Source: DASWJZ01 sp963846475
Lineage (GTDB): Bacteria > Pseudomonadota > Alphaproteobacteria > Rhizobiales > Afifellaceae
Assembly: GCA_963846475.1 (NCBI GenBank)
Contig: CAWJVZ010000004.1
Coordinates: 2,542,001 to 2,606,000 of the forward strand
DNA: 64,000 bases
Direction: 5' to 3'
Program-made: the position numbers and the translations under genes
The notes under the pieces: generated by a model
The model's input: the letters and a program-made list of their open reading frames with translations, nothing else
Told to the model about the DNA's origin: nothing
Database searches by the model: none
In this document: positions 18,117 to 25,968 of the stretch, one piece after another
Layout of the letters: each line of letters starts with the position of its first letter
Numbering within the stretch: the stretch's first letter is position 1

Positions 18117-18193
18117 TGGAGGCCCGGCTGCGGAGTTGAACCGCAGCTGTCCGGTGTTGCACCACCGGAGGGTATCCGCTCCCCCACCGGGCC
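18117..18193 (-). tRNA. tRNA-Cys(GCA)-like gene with unusual geometry
   Basis: 77 bases that fold as a cloverleaf: acceptor stem GGCCCGG/CCGGGCC, encoded TCCA end with U73 (the Cys discriminator), canonical D-loop residues (A14, G15, G18G19, A21), T-loop TTCAACT closed by TGCGG/CCGCA. Two departures: the anticodon stem CCGGT/ACCGG closes an eight-base loop GGTGCAAC instead of seven, with U33-GCA-A37 still recognisable, and there is an extra base pair or bulge between T-stem and acceptor stem (13 rather than 12 bases on the 3' side). It lies 71 bases beyond the DUF2066 gene on the same strand. It could be a minor or specialised tRNA, a tRNA-derived RNA, or carry base errors. Confidence 0.6.
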
Positions 18194-18264
18194 GTTGGGG
18201 CATCACACTGCCGTGATAGTGGTAAAGGTTCGATTAGCGCTTGATGCGTGTCGTCGCGGCGGCG

Positions 18265-19089
18265 CTAGCCCGGCGGGCCGTGGCCGGCCAAAATCTGCGC
18301 CGCGCCGCCGAGGCCGTTGCGGAAGGCCGCGTCGAAGCTGACGCCGCCGATCTGCCAGCGATAGGTTTGGCCCTGCCAAGCAAGGCGCCAGTCGGCGATC
18401 CAGCCAAGCGCCGCGTCACTCCAGACGAGGCTGCCGGCCAGCGCGACGTCGCCGCCGGCCGATTTCGCTATTTTCTCGAGGGCGGGGAGATCGGCCGCCG
18501 GCAACGCCTCAAGCCTCAATCCGGCCTCCGAAAACGCCGCCTGGTCCGGCAGCAGCGCCGGCACGCCGAGCCGCCCGGCTTCTGCCGCCAGCGCCTCGCG
18601 GAGATCGCGGCCGCGTTCGCCGTCGCCGGCGAGCGTATAGGCCGTCGGGCCGTTCTGCACGCCGAGGAACACGACGATGCGCGGGCGCGGCGCCGTCCAG
18701 GGCTCGCGGCCGAGCGAGCGCAGCGCCGCATCGATCTTTCCGGGAATGAAATCGACGGTGAGATCGAAGGGCCGGTCGCGGGTGCCCTGCTCGTCGTGCA
18801 CCGGAATGCCCGCCATGCGGTCGCGATAGCGGAATTTTGCGACGAATGTGCCGGCCTGCTCGGCCATCGCGGCGACTGCCGGCTCGCCGGCCAGCCGCGG
18901 CTCGCCCGACACCTTGACAAGAACCTGCTCCAGGGCCCGGGCAAAGCCGACCTTCCGGTTTTCCTCCCCCTCGCCGGTGACGATGGCCTGCGACTGATAG
19001 AGATCTGCAGCGGCCGCGGTGCCGCAAGCCAGCATGAGCAGCACGCAGATCTCTGCCAGCTGGCCGGCTGTCCTCCACGTTCGAACCAT
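18265..19089 (-). CDS. DUF2066 domain protein, predicted exported
   Basis: 274 residues with a signal peptide (RTAGQLAEICVLLMLACGTAAAA) and the DUF2066 core: QAIVTGEGEENRKVGFARAL, then QVLVKVSGEPRLAGEPAVAA and FRYRDRMAG, followed by a hydrophobic-alternating C-terminal domain ending WQIGGVSFDAAFRNGLGGAA. Function is unknown; the family is probably periplasmic. An in-frame ATG at 19152 would add 21 residues before the signal peptide, so 19089 is preferred. The end runs toward the tRNA-like gene. Confidence 0.75.
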   Translation of the reverse strand: MVRTWRTAGQLAEICVLLMLACGTAAAADLYQSQAIVTGEGEENRKVGFARALEQVLVKVSGEPRLAGEPAVAAMAEQAGTFVAKFRYRDRMAGIPVHDEQGTRDRPFDLTVDFIPGKIDAALRSLGREPWTAPRPRIVVFLGVQNGPTAYTLAGDGERGRDLREALAAEAGRLGVPALLPDQAAFSEAGLRLEALPAADLPALEKIAKSAGGDVALAGSLVWSDAALGWIADWRLAWQGQTYRWQIGGVSFDAAFRNGLGGAAQILAGHGPPG

Positions 19090-19325
19090 CCGATGATTCC
19101 GCGCCGTCTCAGCGTCCTCGCTGCGGGCCACAGACGCTCGTGTGTTATCCATGGCAGAAGTACATCAGATAGGAGCTCGCATTGCCTGGTTTAGGGGAGG
19201 GCGGATCACTGGCATGTAGACAGGCACGCCGGACCGCCCGATGGTTGGAAACTTTAGCCGCAAGCTCGCTCGCGCCTTGGTTCCCATTAACCACGCTCCG
19301 CCAAAGCATTCGCATTGACAAGCAT

Positions 19326-20507
19326 TTGCGGCAGCCATGGCTCCGCCGGACGTTGTGGACTGCCTTAGTTCAGGCGCTCCTCTTAGCAACGGCTTTCTGC
19401 GCCGCCCAACCGTCGACGGCCGCGGCTGAGCCGGACCTCAGCCCGTTGCAGGTGGTGTCCCTCATTAACGCAGCCGAGGAGAATGTGCAGGATGCCGCCG
19501 GGTGGGCCGACGATATATTGCTAAATCTCCATGACCTTGGCTTACCCCAAAATAAGGAGAATGTCTGCGCAACAATTGCAATTATTGATCAAGAGTCCGG
19601 GTTCTTTGAGAATCCTACTATCGCCAACTCTGGACTGGTGGTTGCCGCCGCCGAGGCCAAGATAGAGCAGAACCCGCAATACCAACTCTACTTCTCCATT
19701 TTCCCTGGTGTAAAATCGATTTTTTTGCAGCGTCTGGCGACGGCGCGGACTGAACGTGACCTCGATCTTGCCTTTAGATATGTGGCAGATTCGATACTTA
19801 CGATGTGGGGAATAGAATTTGCGATTCAAATCTCCGGTACCGGACTGACCGTAGCTGAATTTATCGAAAGTAGGAATGACATACGCACCATAGGCTCAAT
19901 GCAAGTCTCGGTCAGCAGCGCCTTGGATGCAGAGACTCGCTACAGGGGAAGGCCGCTTAATTTGGAAGAAATATATCTCGTAAGGGATTTTCTCTACACC
20001 AGATCAGGAGGGCTATATAACGGGATCAGACAGTTGCTAGGATACCAAACAGGCTACTCAAGAAAGATCCACCGCTTCGCCGACTACAACGCTGGCCGAT
20101 ACAGCAGTCGCAATGCAGCGTTCCAAAGCGTTGTAGCCGCGCTTTCGGGTGGGGCCTTGTCTCTCGACGGCGACTTGTTGATTTATGAACGGCGCGCTTT
20201 TCCCTCTAGGCAGAGCAGCGCGACCGAGTTGGCACTGAGAGAAATCGTCCGAAGGTTCGGATTGCAGATGACCGATGCGCAGCTCCGAGCGGACCTTATG
20301 CGTGAAAAGCAATATTCGTTTATCGAGACGCAGACATTTCGTCAGGTCCAGGAACTATACACGATCCACACAGCCAGAGAGGCGCCATTTGCGCTTATAC
20401 CGAAGATTCGGCTTCACAGCATTAAGCTCACTCGGCCTCTCGACACGGAGTGGTACGCTACGTCCGTGAACCAAAGGTACCAGAGCTGCGTCGGGCGGGT
20501 CCGGTAG
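19326..20507 (+). CDS. DUF1615 family protein, lower-GC, start uncertain
   Basis: About 393 residues. Seen: a hydrophobic signal segment (WTALVQALLLATAFCAAQPS), then VCATIAIIDQESGFFENPT, IGSMQVSVSSALDAETRYRG and FADYNAGRYSSRNAAFQ, the conserved blocks of DUF1615, a lysozyme-like-looking exported family. No ATG precedes the signal segment; TTG 19326 gives a good n-region (RQPWLRR), TTG 19353 is an alternative. The gene is clearly less GC-rich than its neighbours (many AAT, ATA and TTA codons), pointing to horizontal acquisition beside the tRNA-like gene. Confidence 0.68.
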   Translation: MRQPWLRRTLWTALVQALLLATAFCAAQPSTAAAEPDLSPLQVVSLINAAEENVQDAAGWADDILLNLHDLGLPQNKENVCATIAIIDQESGFFENPTIANSGLVVAAAEAKIEQNPQYQLYFSIFPGVKSIFLQRLATARTERDLDLAFRYVADSILTMWGIEFAIQISGTGLTVAEFIESRNDIRTIGSMQVSVSSALDAETRYRGRPLNLEEIYLVRDFLYTRSGGLYNGIRQLLGYQTGYSRKIHRFADYNAGRYSSRNAAFQSVVAALSGGALSLDGDLLIYERRAFPSRQSSATELALREIVRRFGLQMTDAQLRADLMREKQYSFIETQTFRQVQELYTIHTAREAPFALIPKIRLHSIKLTRPLDTEWYATSVNQRYQSCVGRVR

Positions 20508-20573
20508 CCTAAGCGGAATGCGGCAGGACGTAACTGGACCGAATTGAAACAGGCGGCGTCGAAGAGTGCCTTC

Positions 20574-21311
20574 CTACTCCGCCGCCTGGGCGGGCTCCAG
20601 GAGCAGCGCCTGGACGTGGCGCAGGTGCAGGCGCATGCGATTGGCCGCGGCGGCGAGGTCGCGCTCCTCGATGGCCGCGACGATCGCCTCGTGCTCGCCG
20701 AACGAATGGTGGTCCGGCGGCGGCCGGGGGCTCTCGTCCCGGAGCCGCCCCCACACCACAGTGCGCCGTACCGCGTTCAGCGTGTCGAAGATGGCCAGGA
20801 GCAGCGCGTTGTCCGCCGCCTCGGCGATCGCCCGGTGCAGCCGGTTGTCCCAGTTCTCGTAATGCCGCCAGGTCTCCGCCGCGCGCGCGCCGGTGAGGCA
20901 GCGCCTGAGCTCCGCGATGTCGCCAAGGGTGTGGTGCAGCGCCGCCTCGCGCGCCAGCTCCGGCTCGACGACGAGGCGCGCCCGCATCACCTCGGCGGGG
21001 CTGGTCTCCGCGGCGATCGAGGCGACCGACGCAAGCTCGGCGACCGGCCGCGCGCCGACGAACGTGCCCTTGCCGACGTGACGCCACAGCTCGCCCTGGC
21101 CCTCCAGAATGGCGAGCGCCTTGCGGAGCTCGCCGCGCGACACCCCCAGGATCTCCGACAGCTCGCGCTCCGGCGGCAGCCGCGCCTCGGGCGGCAGCTC
21201 CCGCTGCGCGAGGTAGGCGCGGAGCTGCGTGAGCGCGCTCTGGCCGCCCTCGCCGTGCCAAAAGGCTTCGCTGCTCGCCTCGATGTTCAAAGCCGCCCTC
21301 CGGGGGACCAA
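20574..21311 (-). CDS. GntR-family transcriptional regulator, FCD/FadR subfamily
   Basis: 245 residues: N-terminal winged HTH (ERELSEILGVSRGELRKALA, then GKGTFVGARP) and a C-terminal all-helical FCD effector domain with metal-binding histidines (LHRAIAEAADNALLLAIF, HHSFGEHEAIVAAI, RMRLHLRHV). Such regulators bind an organic acid and release an operator. It is divergent from the transporter operon at 21449, and a perfect inverted repeat lies between them, so it most likely controls that operon and itself. Confidence 0.9.
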   Translation of the reverse strand: MVPRRAALNIEASSEAFWHGEGGQSALTQLRAYLAQRELPPEARLPPERELSEILGVSRGELRKALAILEGQGELWRHVGKGTFVGARPVAELASVASIAAETSPAEVMRARLVVEPELAREAALHHTLGDIAELRRCLTGARAAETWRHYENWDNRLHRAIAEAADNALLLAIFDTLNAVRRTVVWGRLRDESPRPPPDHHSFGEHEAIVAAIEERDLAAAANRMRLHLRHVQALLLEPAQAAE

Positions 21312-21346
21312 ATCGGCGCCACGCCTTGATCGACGCGCCGAAATAC

Positions 21347-21371
21347 CCTAACCAATACCGGATTGGTTAGG
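21347..21371. promoter_or_regulatory. Perfect inverted repeat, candidate GntR operator
   Basis: CCTAACCAAT-ACCGG-ATTGGTTAGG: ten-base arms with a five-base spacer, 36 bases before the regulator start and 78 bases before the transporter start. It lacks a T-run, so a terminator is unlikely. FadR/FCD regulators usually bind shorter, similarly AT-centred palindromes; this is inferred to be the operator. Confidence 0.65.
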
Positions 21372-21448
21372 CAATGGTCCGCAAGGACCCTTCGCATGCG
21401 CCCGTGCGTTCATGCGGCAAGAGCACGCCAACCTGGGGAGGAAAAAAC

Positions 21449-22441
21449 ATGACATTCCAGACGAGAATAGGTCGCGGCGTCGCTGCGGGCCTGATCGCCG
21501 CCGGGTTGACGCTCGGCGCCAATTTCGCCAGCGCCCAGGAGAAGATCCGCGTCGCGCTTGGCGACGTTGTATCAGAGGAGACGGTCGCTTTCATCGTGGC
21601 GCTCGAGCGCGCCAAGGACCGCGGGGTAGACTACGAGCTCACTTCCTTCGCGGAGGAGGAGCTGGCGATCCAGGCGATCGTTTCCGGCCAGGCGGATCTG
21701 GGCATCGGCACGCCCTATTCGGTCATCCAGAAGACCAAGTCGCCGCTGCGCATCATTTTCCAGATGTCGGCCCTGGTATTCTTCCCGGTCGTCTCGACCG
21801 AATACAAGAGCTGGCAGGACCTGAACGGCCAGCCATTCACCTTCCATGCGCGCGGCACCGCCACGGAGGCGTATGGGGACGTCGTCGCGGCGCGCGAGAA
21901 CATCGAGTTCGGCCAGCGCTCCTACGTGCCGGGGTCGGGCAACCGGGTGATCGCTCTCCTCAACGACACCATCAAGGCGACCATCCTCGACCTGCCCAAC
22001 AAGAACAAGGTGCTGGAGCAGGCGCCGGACAGGTTCCACGTCCTCCCCGGCATCGAGGAGCGGGTCAGCGACGAGGTCCTCTTCGCCAACCAGGAATGGC
22101 TCGATACGCACCAGGAGCAGGCCAACATCATCGTCGAGGAGCTCCTAAAACTCTGGCGCGAGATGAACGAGAACCCGGGCGTCATTGAGGAAGAGCGGGT
22201 GAAGCGCAACCTCCTCGCCGACCAGCCGGAGGAGGTCATTGAAGAGGTGCCGGAATATTACGAGGAAGGCGTCGAGTCCGGGCTGTTCAATCCGGAAGGC
22301 GCCAGCGAAGAAATCGTCAGAGGCGACTTCAAGTTCTACGTCGACGCGGGCCAGATGGAAGGCCCTGCCGACAGCCTGAAGGTGGAGGATTTCTGGGACT
22401 TCCGCCCCATCGAGGTGGCCCGGAAGGCCCTGGGTGGCTGA
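21449..22441 (+). CDS. ABC transporter substrate-binding protein, NitT/TauT type
   Basis: 330-residue periplasmic binding protein. Signal peptide AGLIAAGLTLGANFASAQ, then IRVALGDVVSEETVAFIVAL, LAIQAIVSGQADLGIGTPYS and FTFHARGTATEAYGDVVA, the layout of the SsuA/TauA/NMT1-like family. ATG 21449 has GGAGG eight bases upstream. First gene of a transporter operon under the divergent GntR regulator. Substrate is unknown; the family carries sulfonates, nitrate, pyrimidine precursors and aromatic acids. Confidence 0.88.
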   Translation: MTFQTRIGRGVAAGLIAAGLTLGANFASAQEKIRVALGDVVSEETVAFIVALERAKDRGVDYELTSFAEEELAIQAIVSGQADLGIGTPYSVIQKTKSPLRIIFQMSALVFFPVVSTEYKSWQDLNGQPFTFHARGTATEAYGDVVAARENIEFGQRSYVPGSGNRVIALLNDTIKATILDLPNKNKVLEQAPDRFHVLPGIEERVSDEVLFANQEWLDTHQEQANIIVEELLKLWREMNENPGVIEEERVKRNLLADQPEEVIEEVPEYYEEGVESGLFNPEGASEEIVRGDFKFYVDAGQMEGPADSLKVEDFWDFRPIEVARKALGG

Positions 22442-23300
22442 CCACCGCATTCACATCGAAGCGGAGCCTGCCGGGCTCCGCTTCGGCCTTTTCGGCGGCG
22501 AGCGAGCGGCGCTCCGCGACCGCACGGCGCATCCGCTCGAAGCGGTGCTCAGCCACCCGCTGACGCTCCGGCTCCTCTCGGCGATCGTCCTTTGCGTCGC
22601 CTGGGAATGGGCGGGGCGCATTCCGATCAGCCCCGCGTTCCCGACATTCTTGGAGACCATGGTCGGGCTGTGGTCGATGATCGCCGACTTCTCGCTGATC
22701 TACGCCTTCGCGATCACCCTGCAGCCGCTTATCCTCGGGCTGGTCATTTCCGCATTCTTCGGCATCGCCATCGGCGTCGCCATGGGCCTCAGCGAAAAGG
22801 CCGAGTGGTTCGCCTCGCCGATCTTCATCATCGCGCAGGCGGCGCCGCTCGCCGCGCTCATCCCGCTGATCGTCTTCGCCTACGGCATCGGGCTTACCGC
22901 CAAGACGCTGGTCGTCTGCATCATGGCCATGCCGGTCATCGCGCTGAACTCCTTCGCCGCGGTCCGCCACACGCCGAAATCGCTCGTCGAGATGGGGCAG
23001 TCCTTTCTCGCCTCGCAGCGCCAGGTGATCACCCGCATCATCCTGCCCGCGGCCAGCCCGGTGATCTTCGCCGGCCTGCGTCTCGGCTGCGCCGCCGGCT
23101 TCATCGGCTCCATCCTCGCCGAGCTGCTGATCACGCCGACCGGCATCGGCGACCTCATCACCTACAACCGCTCCATCGCCGAATACCCGAAGATGTACGC
23201 GGCCATCCTCTCCATCATGATCTTCTCCGTGCTGTTCATCGAGGCTCTGGAGCGCGTCGAGGTCACCTTGTTCCGGCCCGAAAAGCGGGCGACCTCATGA
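22434..23300 (+). CDS. ABC transporter permease, NitT/TauT type
   Basis: 288 residues with six predicted membrane helices and the EAA loop SFLASQRQVITRIILPAASP that docks on the ATPase. The GTG start overlaps the end of the binding-protein gene by eight bases; the stop overlaps the ATPase start (ATGA). Works with the second permease at 24350, so the importer probably uses a permease heterodimer. Confidence 0.9.
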   Translation: MADHRIHIEAEPAGLRFGLFGGERAALRDRTAHPLEAVLSHPLTLRLLSAIVLCVAWEWAGRIPISPAFPTFLETMVGLWSMIADFSLIYAFAITLQPLILGLVISAFFGIAIGVAMGLSEKAEWFASPIFIIAQAAPLAALIPLIVFAYGIGLTAKTLVVCIMAMPVIALNSFAAVRHTPKSLVEMGQSFLASQRQVITRIILPAASPVIFAGLRLGCAAGFIGSILAELLITPTGIGDLITYNRSIAEYPKMYAAILSIMIFSVLFIEALERVEVTLFRPEKRATS

Positions 23301-24100
23301 GCGGGCGCGGCACCGCGGCCCTGGCACGCGCGTCGGACAAAGCGGGTCCCGTCGTCGAGGTGCGCGGCGTCACGAAAATCTATCCCGGCGACATCAAGGC
23401 CCTCGACAACATCAGCGTCGATTTTCCGCGCGGCCAGCTCACCTCGCTCCTTGGCCCCTCGGGCTGCGGCAAGACCACGCTCCTGAAAATCATCGCCGGG
23501 CTGCTGCCCGCCACCGAGGGCGACGTGCTGGTCAACGGCCGGCCGGTTTCGGGACCCGGTCCGGAGCGCGCCTTCGTCTTCCAGGATTTCGCGCTGATGC
23601 CCTGGGCGACCGTGCTTCGCAACGTGGCATTCGGCCTGGAGCTGCGCGGCGTCGGCAAGGCCGAGCGCGAGTCGGTCGCGCGCCGCTACATCAGCCAGGT
23701 CGGCCTTGGCGGGTTCGAGCTAAAATATCCGCACGAGCTGTCGGGCGGCATGCGCCAGCGCGTCGGCCTCGCCCGCGCGCTGTCGGTCAATGCCGACGTC
23801 TTGCTGATGGACGAGCCGTTCTCCGCCGTCGACGAGCAGACGCGGCGAAAATTCCAGGAGGACCTGCTCGCCCTGGTCGCGCAGGAACAGAAGACCTTCA
23901 TCTTCGTCACGCATTCCATCGAGGAGGCGGTCTACGTCTCCGACCGCATCGTGCTCCTGGAAAGCCGCCCGAGCCGCGTCTCGCAGATTATCGAGCCCGA
24001 CATTTCGCGCGAGGGCGACCCCGACGCGATCCGCCGCCACCCCGTCTATCTCGACACGGTCGACGCCATCTGGCGCGGCCTGAAGCGCTATCTGGACTGA
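23297..24100 (+). CDS. ABC transporter ATP-binding protein, NitT/TauT type
   Basis: 267-residue ATPase energising the importer. Walker A GPSGCGKTTLLKIIAG, Q-loop FVFQDFALMPWATV, signature LSGGMRQRVGLARAL, Walker B VLLMDEPFSAVD and the H-loop FVTHSIEEAVYVSDRI. All catalytic positions are intact. Coupled to the upstream permease by an ATGA overlap. Confidence 0.93.
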   Translation: MSGRGTAALARASDKAGPVVEVRGVTKIYPGDIKALDNISVDFPRGQLTSLLGPSGCGKTTLLKIIAGLLPATEGDVLVNGRPVSGPGPERAFVFQDFALMPWATVLRNVAFGLELRGVGKAERESVARRYISQVGLGGFELKYPHELSGGMRQRVGLARALSVNADVLLMDEPFSAVDEQTRRKFQEDLLALVAQEQKTFIFVTHSIEEAVYVSDRIVLLESRPSRVSQIIEPDISREGDPDAIRRHPVYLDTVDAIWRGLKRYLD

Positions 24101-24156
24101 GCCTGTGATCGCAAAGCTGCAGCCGACGTCGGAAGTGGGCGCGGCGGCGCTCGGTT

Positions 24157-24291
24157 CCTCACCCGCGAAGCGGGGGAGGGGGACCATGCGAAGCATGGTG
24201 GAGGGGGCCGCCACGAGCGCTGCGGCCGGCATTCGCCCCCTCCACCGCCTTCGGCGGTCCCCCTCCCCCGTCGTCTCCGACGGGGGAGGAA
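24157..24291. repeat. Palindromic repeat cluster between ABC genes
   Basis: Interleaved hairpins (CCGCGAAGCGG, CCATGCGAAGCATGG, CCGCCTTCGGCGG, CCCCCGTCGTCTCCGACGGGGG) arranged as a larger inverted repeat with GGGGGAGGGGG facing CCCCCTCCCCC. It occupies the only long gap in the transporter operon and may act as an mRNA-stability or attenuation element between the ATPase and the second permease. Confidence 0.7.
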
Positions 24292-24349
24292 CCAAGCCGG
24301 CCGACGCCTCGCACTCCAGTGCCCGGCACGTTTCCCTGCAGGCTACCCC

Positions 24350-25105
24350 ATGCTGATCCACGGTTACCGCATTCCGATGGCTGCCTCGCTGATCCTCTGG
24401 GCGATTCTTTGGGAGATCGCCGGACGGCTCGACGTCACGCTGCTGCTGCCGCCGCTGTCGAGCGTGCTCGTCAGGATGGTCGAGATCGTCCCGACCAAGA
24501 CCTTCATGTCCGCCCTTTGGATCACCGCCCAGGCCTTCGTGATCGGCAACACCATTGCCATCCTGGTCGGCGTGCCGCTCGGCATCCTGATGGGCCGCTC
24601 GGTGATCGCCGACCGCATTTTTCTGCCCTGGGTCAACCTGTTCCTCAGCGCCCCGCTGACCGCGCTGGTGCCGGTCATCATGGTCTTGTTCGGCCTCGGC
24701 CAGACGACCATCATCCTCACCGTCGTGCTCTTCGCGGTGTGGATCATCGTGCTCGACGCGCGCGCCGGCGTGCGCTCGATATCGCCCTCGCTGGTGGAGA
24801 TGGCCAAAAGCTTTGGCGCCACGCCGTGGCAGTCGTTCCGGGAAATTTATGTGTGGGCGGCGCTGCCGGAAATACTCGCGGGCATCCGGCTCGGCGTCAT
24901 CCGCGCCGTCAAGGGCGTGATCATCGGCCAGCTGCTCGTCTCCATCGTCGGCTTCGGCGCGCTGTTCAAGCTCTACGGCTCGCGCTTCCTCATGGAGCAT
25001 TTCTGGGCGGCGCTGCTGGTGCTGTTTGCCTTCGCCTTCCTGCTCGCCGAGCTTTTGGCGTGGCTGGAGCGCCGGGTCGAATATTACGCGGCGAGCCGCG
25101 CCTGA
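24350..25105 (+). CDS. Second ABC transporter permease, NitT/TauT type
   Basis: 251 residues, six membrane helices, EAA loop MAKSFGATPWQSFREIYVWA. It differs in sequence from the permease at 22434, consistent with a heterodimeric channel. Separated from the ATPase gene by a palindromic repeat block and followed after 28 bases by the FAH-family gene, which suggests that the imported compound is the substrate, or a precursor of the substrate, of that enzyme. Confidence 0.9.
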   Translation: MLIHGYRIPMAASLILWAILWEIAGRLDVTLLLPPLSSVLVRMVEIVPTKTFMSALWITAQAFVIGNTIAILVGVPLGILMGRSVIADRIFLPWVNLFLSAPLTALVPVIMVLFGLGQTTIILTVVLFAVWIIVLDARAGVRSISPSLVEMAKSFGATPWQSFREIYVWAALPEILAGIRLGVIRAVKGVIIGQLLVSIVGFGALFKLYGSRFLMEHFWAALLVLFAFAFLLAELLAWLERRVEYYAASRA

Positions 25106-25133
25106 TTTTAGCGAGACTGAAAGAGGCTTCTCG

Positions 25134-25820
25134 ATGAGCTACGTCTTCTCCCCGCCTTCGGTCACTGCGCTGCCGGTGCGCGGCTCGGAAAGCCGCTTTC
25201 CGGTGCGGCGGGTCTATTGCGTCGGGCGCAATTACGCCGAGCACGCCATCGAGATGGGTGGCGACCCTAACAAGGAGCCGCCCTTCTTTTTCCAGAAGAA
25301 CCCGGACAACCTCGTCGCCGGCAAGGCGGAGTTCCGCTACCCCACCGCCACCAAGGACGTGCATCACGAGATCGAGCTCGTCGTGTTCCTGTCGAAGGGC
25401 GGCGAGGACATCCCGGTCGACCAGGCGCTCGACCACGTTTTCGGCTATGCCGTCGGCCTCGACATGACGCGGCGCGATTTGCAGGGCGAGGCAAAGAAGA
25501 TGGGCCGGCCCTGGGAAAGCGGCAAAGCTTTTGAGGAATCGGCGCCGGTCGGCGAGATCGTGCCGGCAAGCGAGATCGGCCATCCGGAAGCGGGTGCCAT
25601 CTGGCTGAAGGTCAACGGCAAGAATGTTCAGCAAGGCGACCTGAACCAGCTCATCTGGAAGGTGCCGGAGGCGATCTCCTACCTCTCCGGCCTGTTCAGG
25701 CTGGCTCCCGGCGACGTCATCATGACCGGCACGCCGGCCGGCGTCGGCCCGGTCAAGCGCGGCGACGAGCTTTTGGGCCATATCGACGGCATCGGCGACC
25801 TCAAGGTGAAGGTGGTGTGA
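25134..25820 (+). CDS. Fumarylacetoacetate hydrolase-family protein (acylpyruvase-like)
   Basis: 228-residue FAH-fold enzyme of the short FAHD1/fumarylpyruvate hydrolase type. Seen: RVYCVGRNYAEHAIEMG, FFFQKNPDNLVAG, the metal-binding HHEIELVVFLSKGG (E-x-E) and FGYAVGLDMTRRDLQ, with TGTPAGVGPVKRGDEL at the end. These enzymes hydrolyse acylpyruvates or decarboxylate oxaloacetate. Position within the transporter unit suggests catabolism of an imported acid; the exact substrate cannot be read from sequence. Confidence 0.88.
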   Translation: MSYVFSPPSVTALPVRGSESRFPVRRVYCVGRNYAEHAIEMGGDPNKEPPFFFQKNPDNLVAGKAEFRYPTATKDVHHEIELVVFLSKGGEDIPVDQALDHVFGYAVGLDMTRRDLQGEAKKMGRPWESGKAFEESAPVGEIVPASEIGHPEAGAIWLKVNGKNVQQGDLNQLIWKVPEAISYLSGLFRLAPGDVIMTGTPAGVGPVKRGDELLGHIDGIGDLKVKVV

Positions 25821-25831
25821 TCAGCGATGGC

Positions 25832-25957
25832 GTAGCCCGGATGGAGCGAAGCGAAATCCGGGATCGGTGACATCGCCGCAGTCGAAAGCGCCTCTAAATT
25901 AGCCGGACAGGATTGCTGCCGCTGGCCCCGGATTTCGCTTCGCTTCATCCGGGCTAC
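25832..25957. repeat. Inverted pair of REP-like GTAGCCCGGATGGAGCG elements
   Basis: A copy starting GTAGCCCGGATGGAGCGAAG at 25832-25863 and its near-exact inverse ending CATCCGGGCTAC at 25927-25957, separated by 63 bases. A related pair lies at 27511-27589. The right-hand copy ends just before the ribosome-binding site of the acyl-CoA synthetase gene. Typical of rhizobial BIME-type repeats. Confidence 0.85.
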
Positions 25958-25968
25958 GAAGGAGTTCA

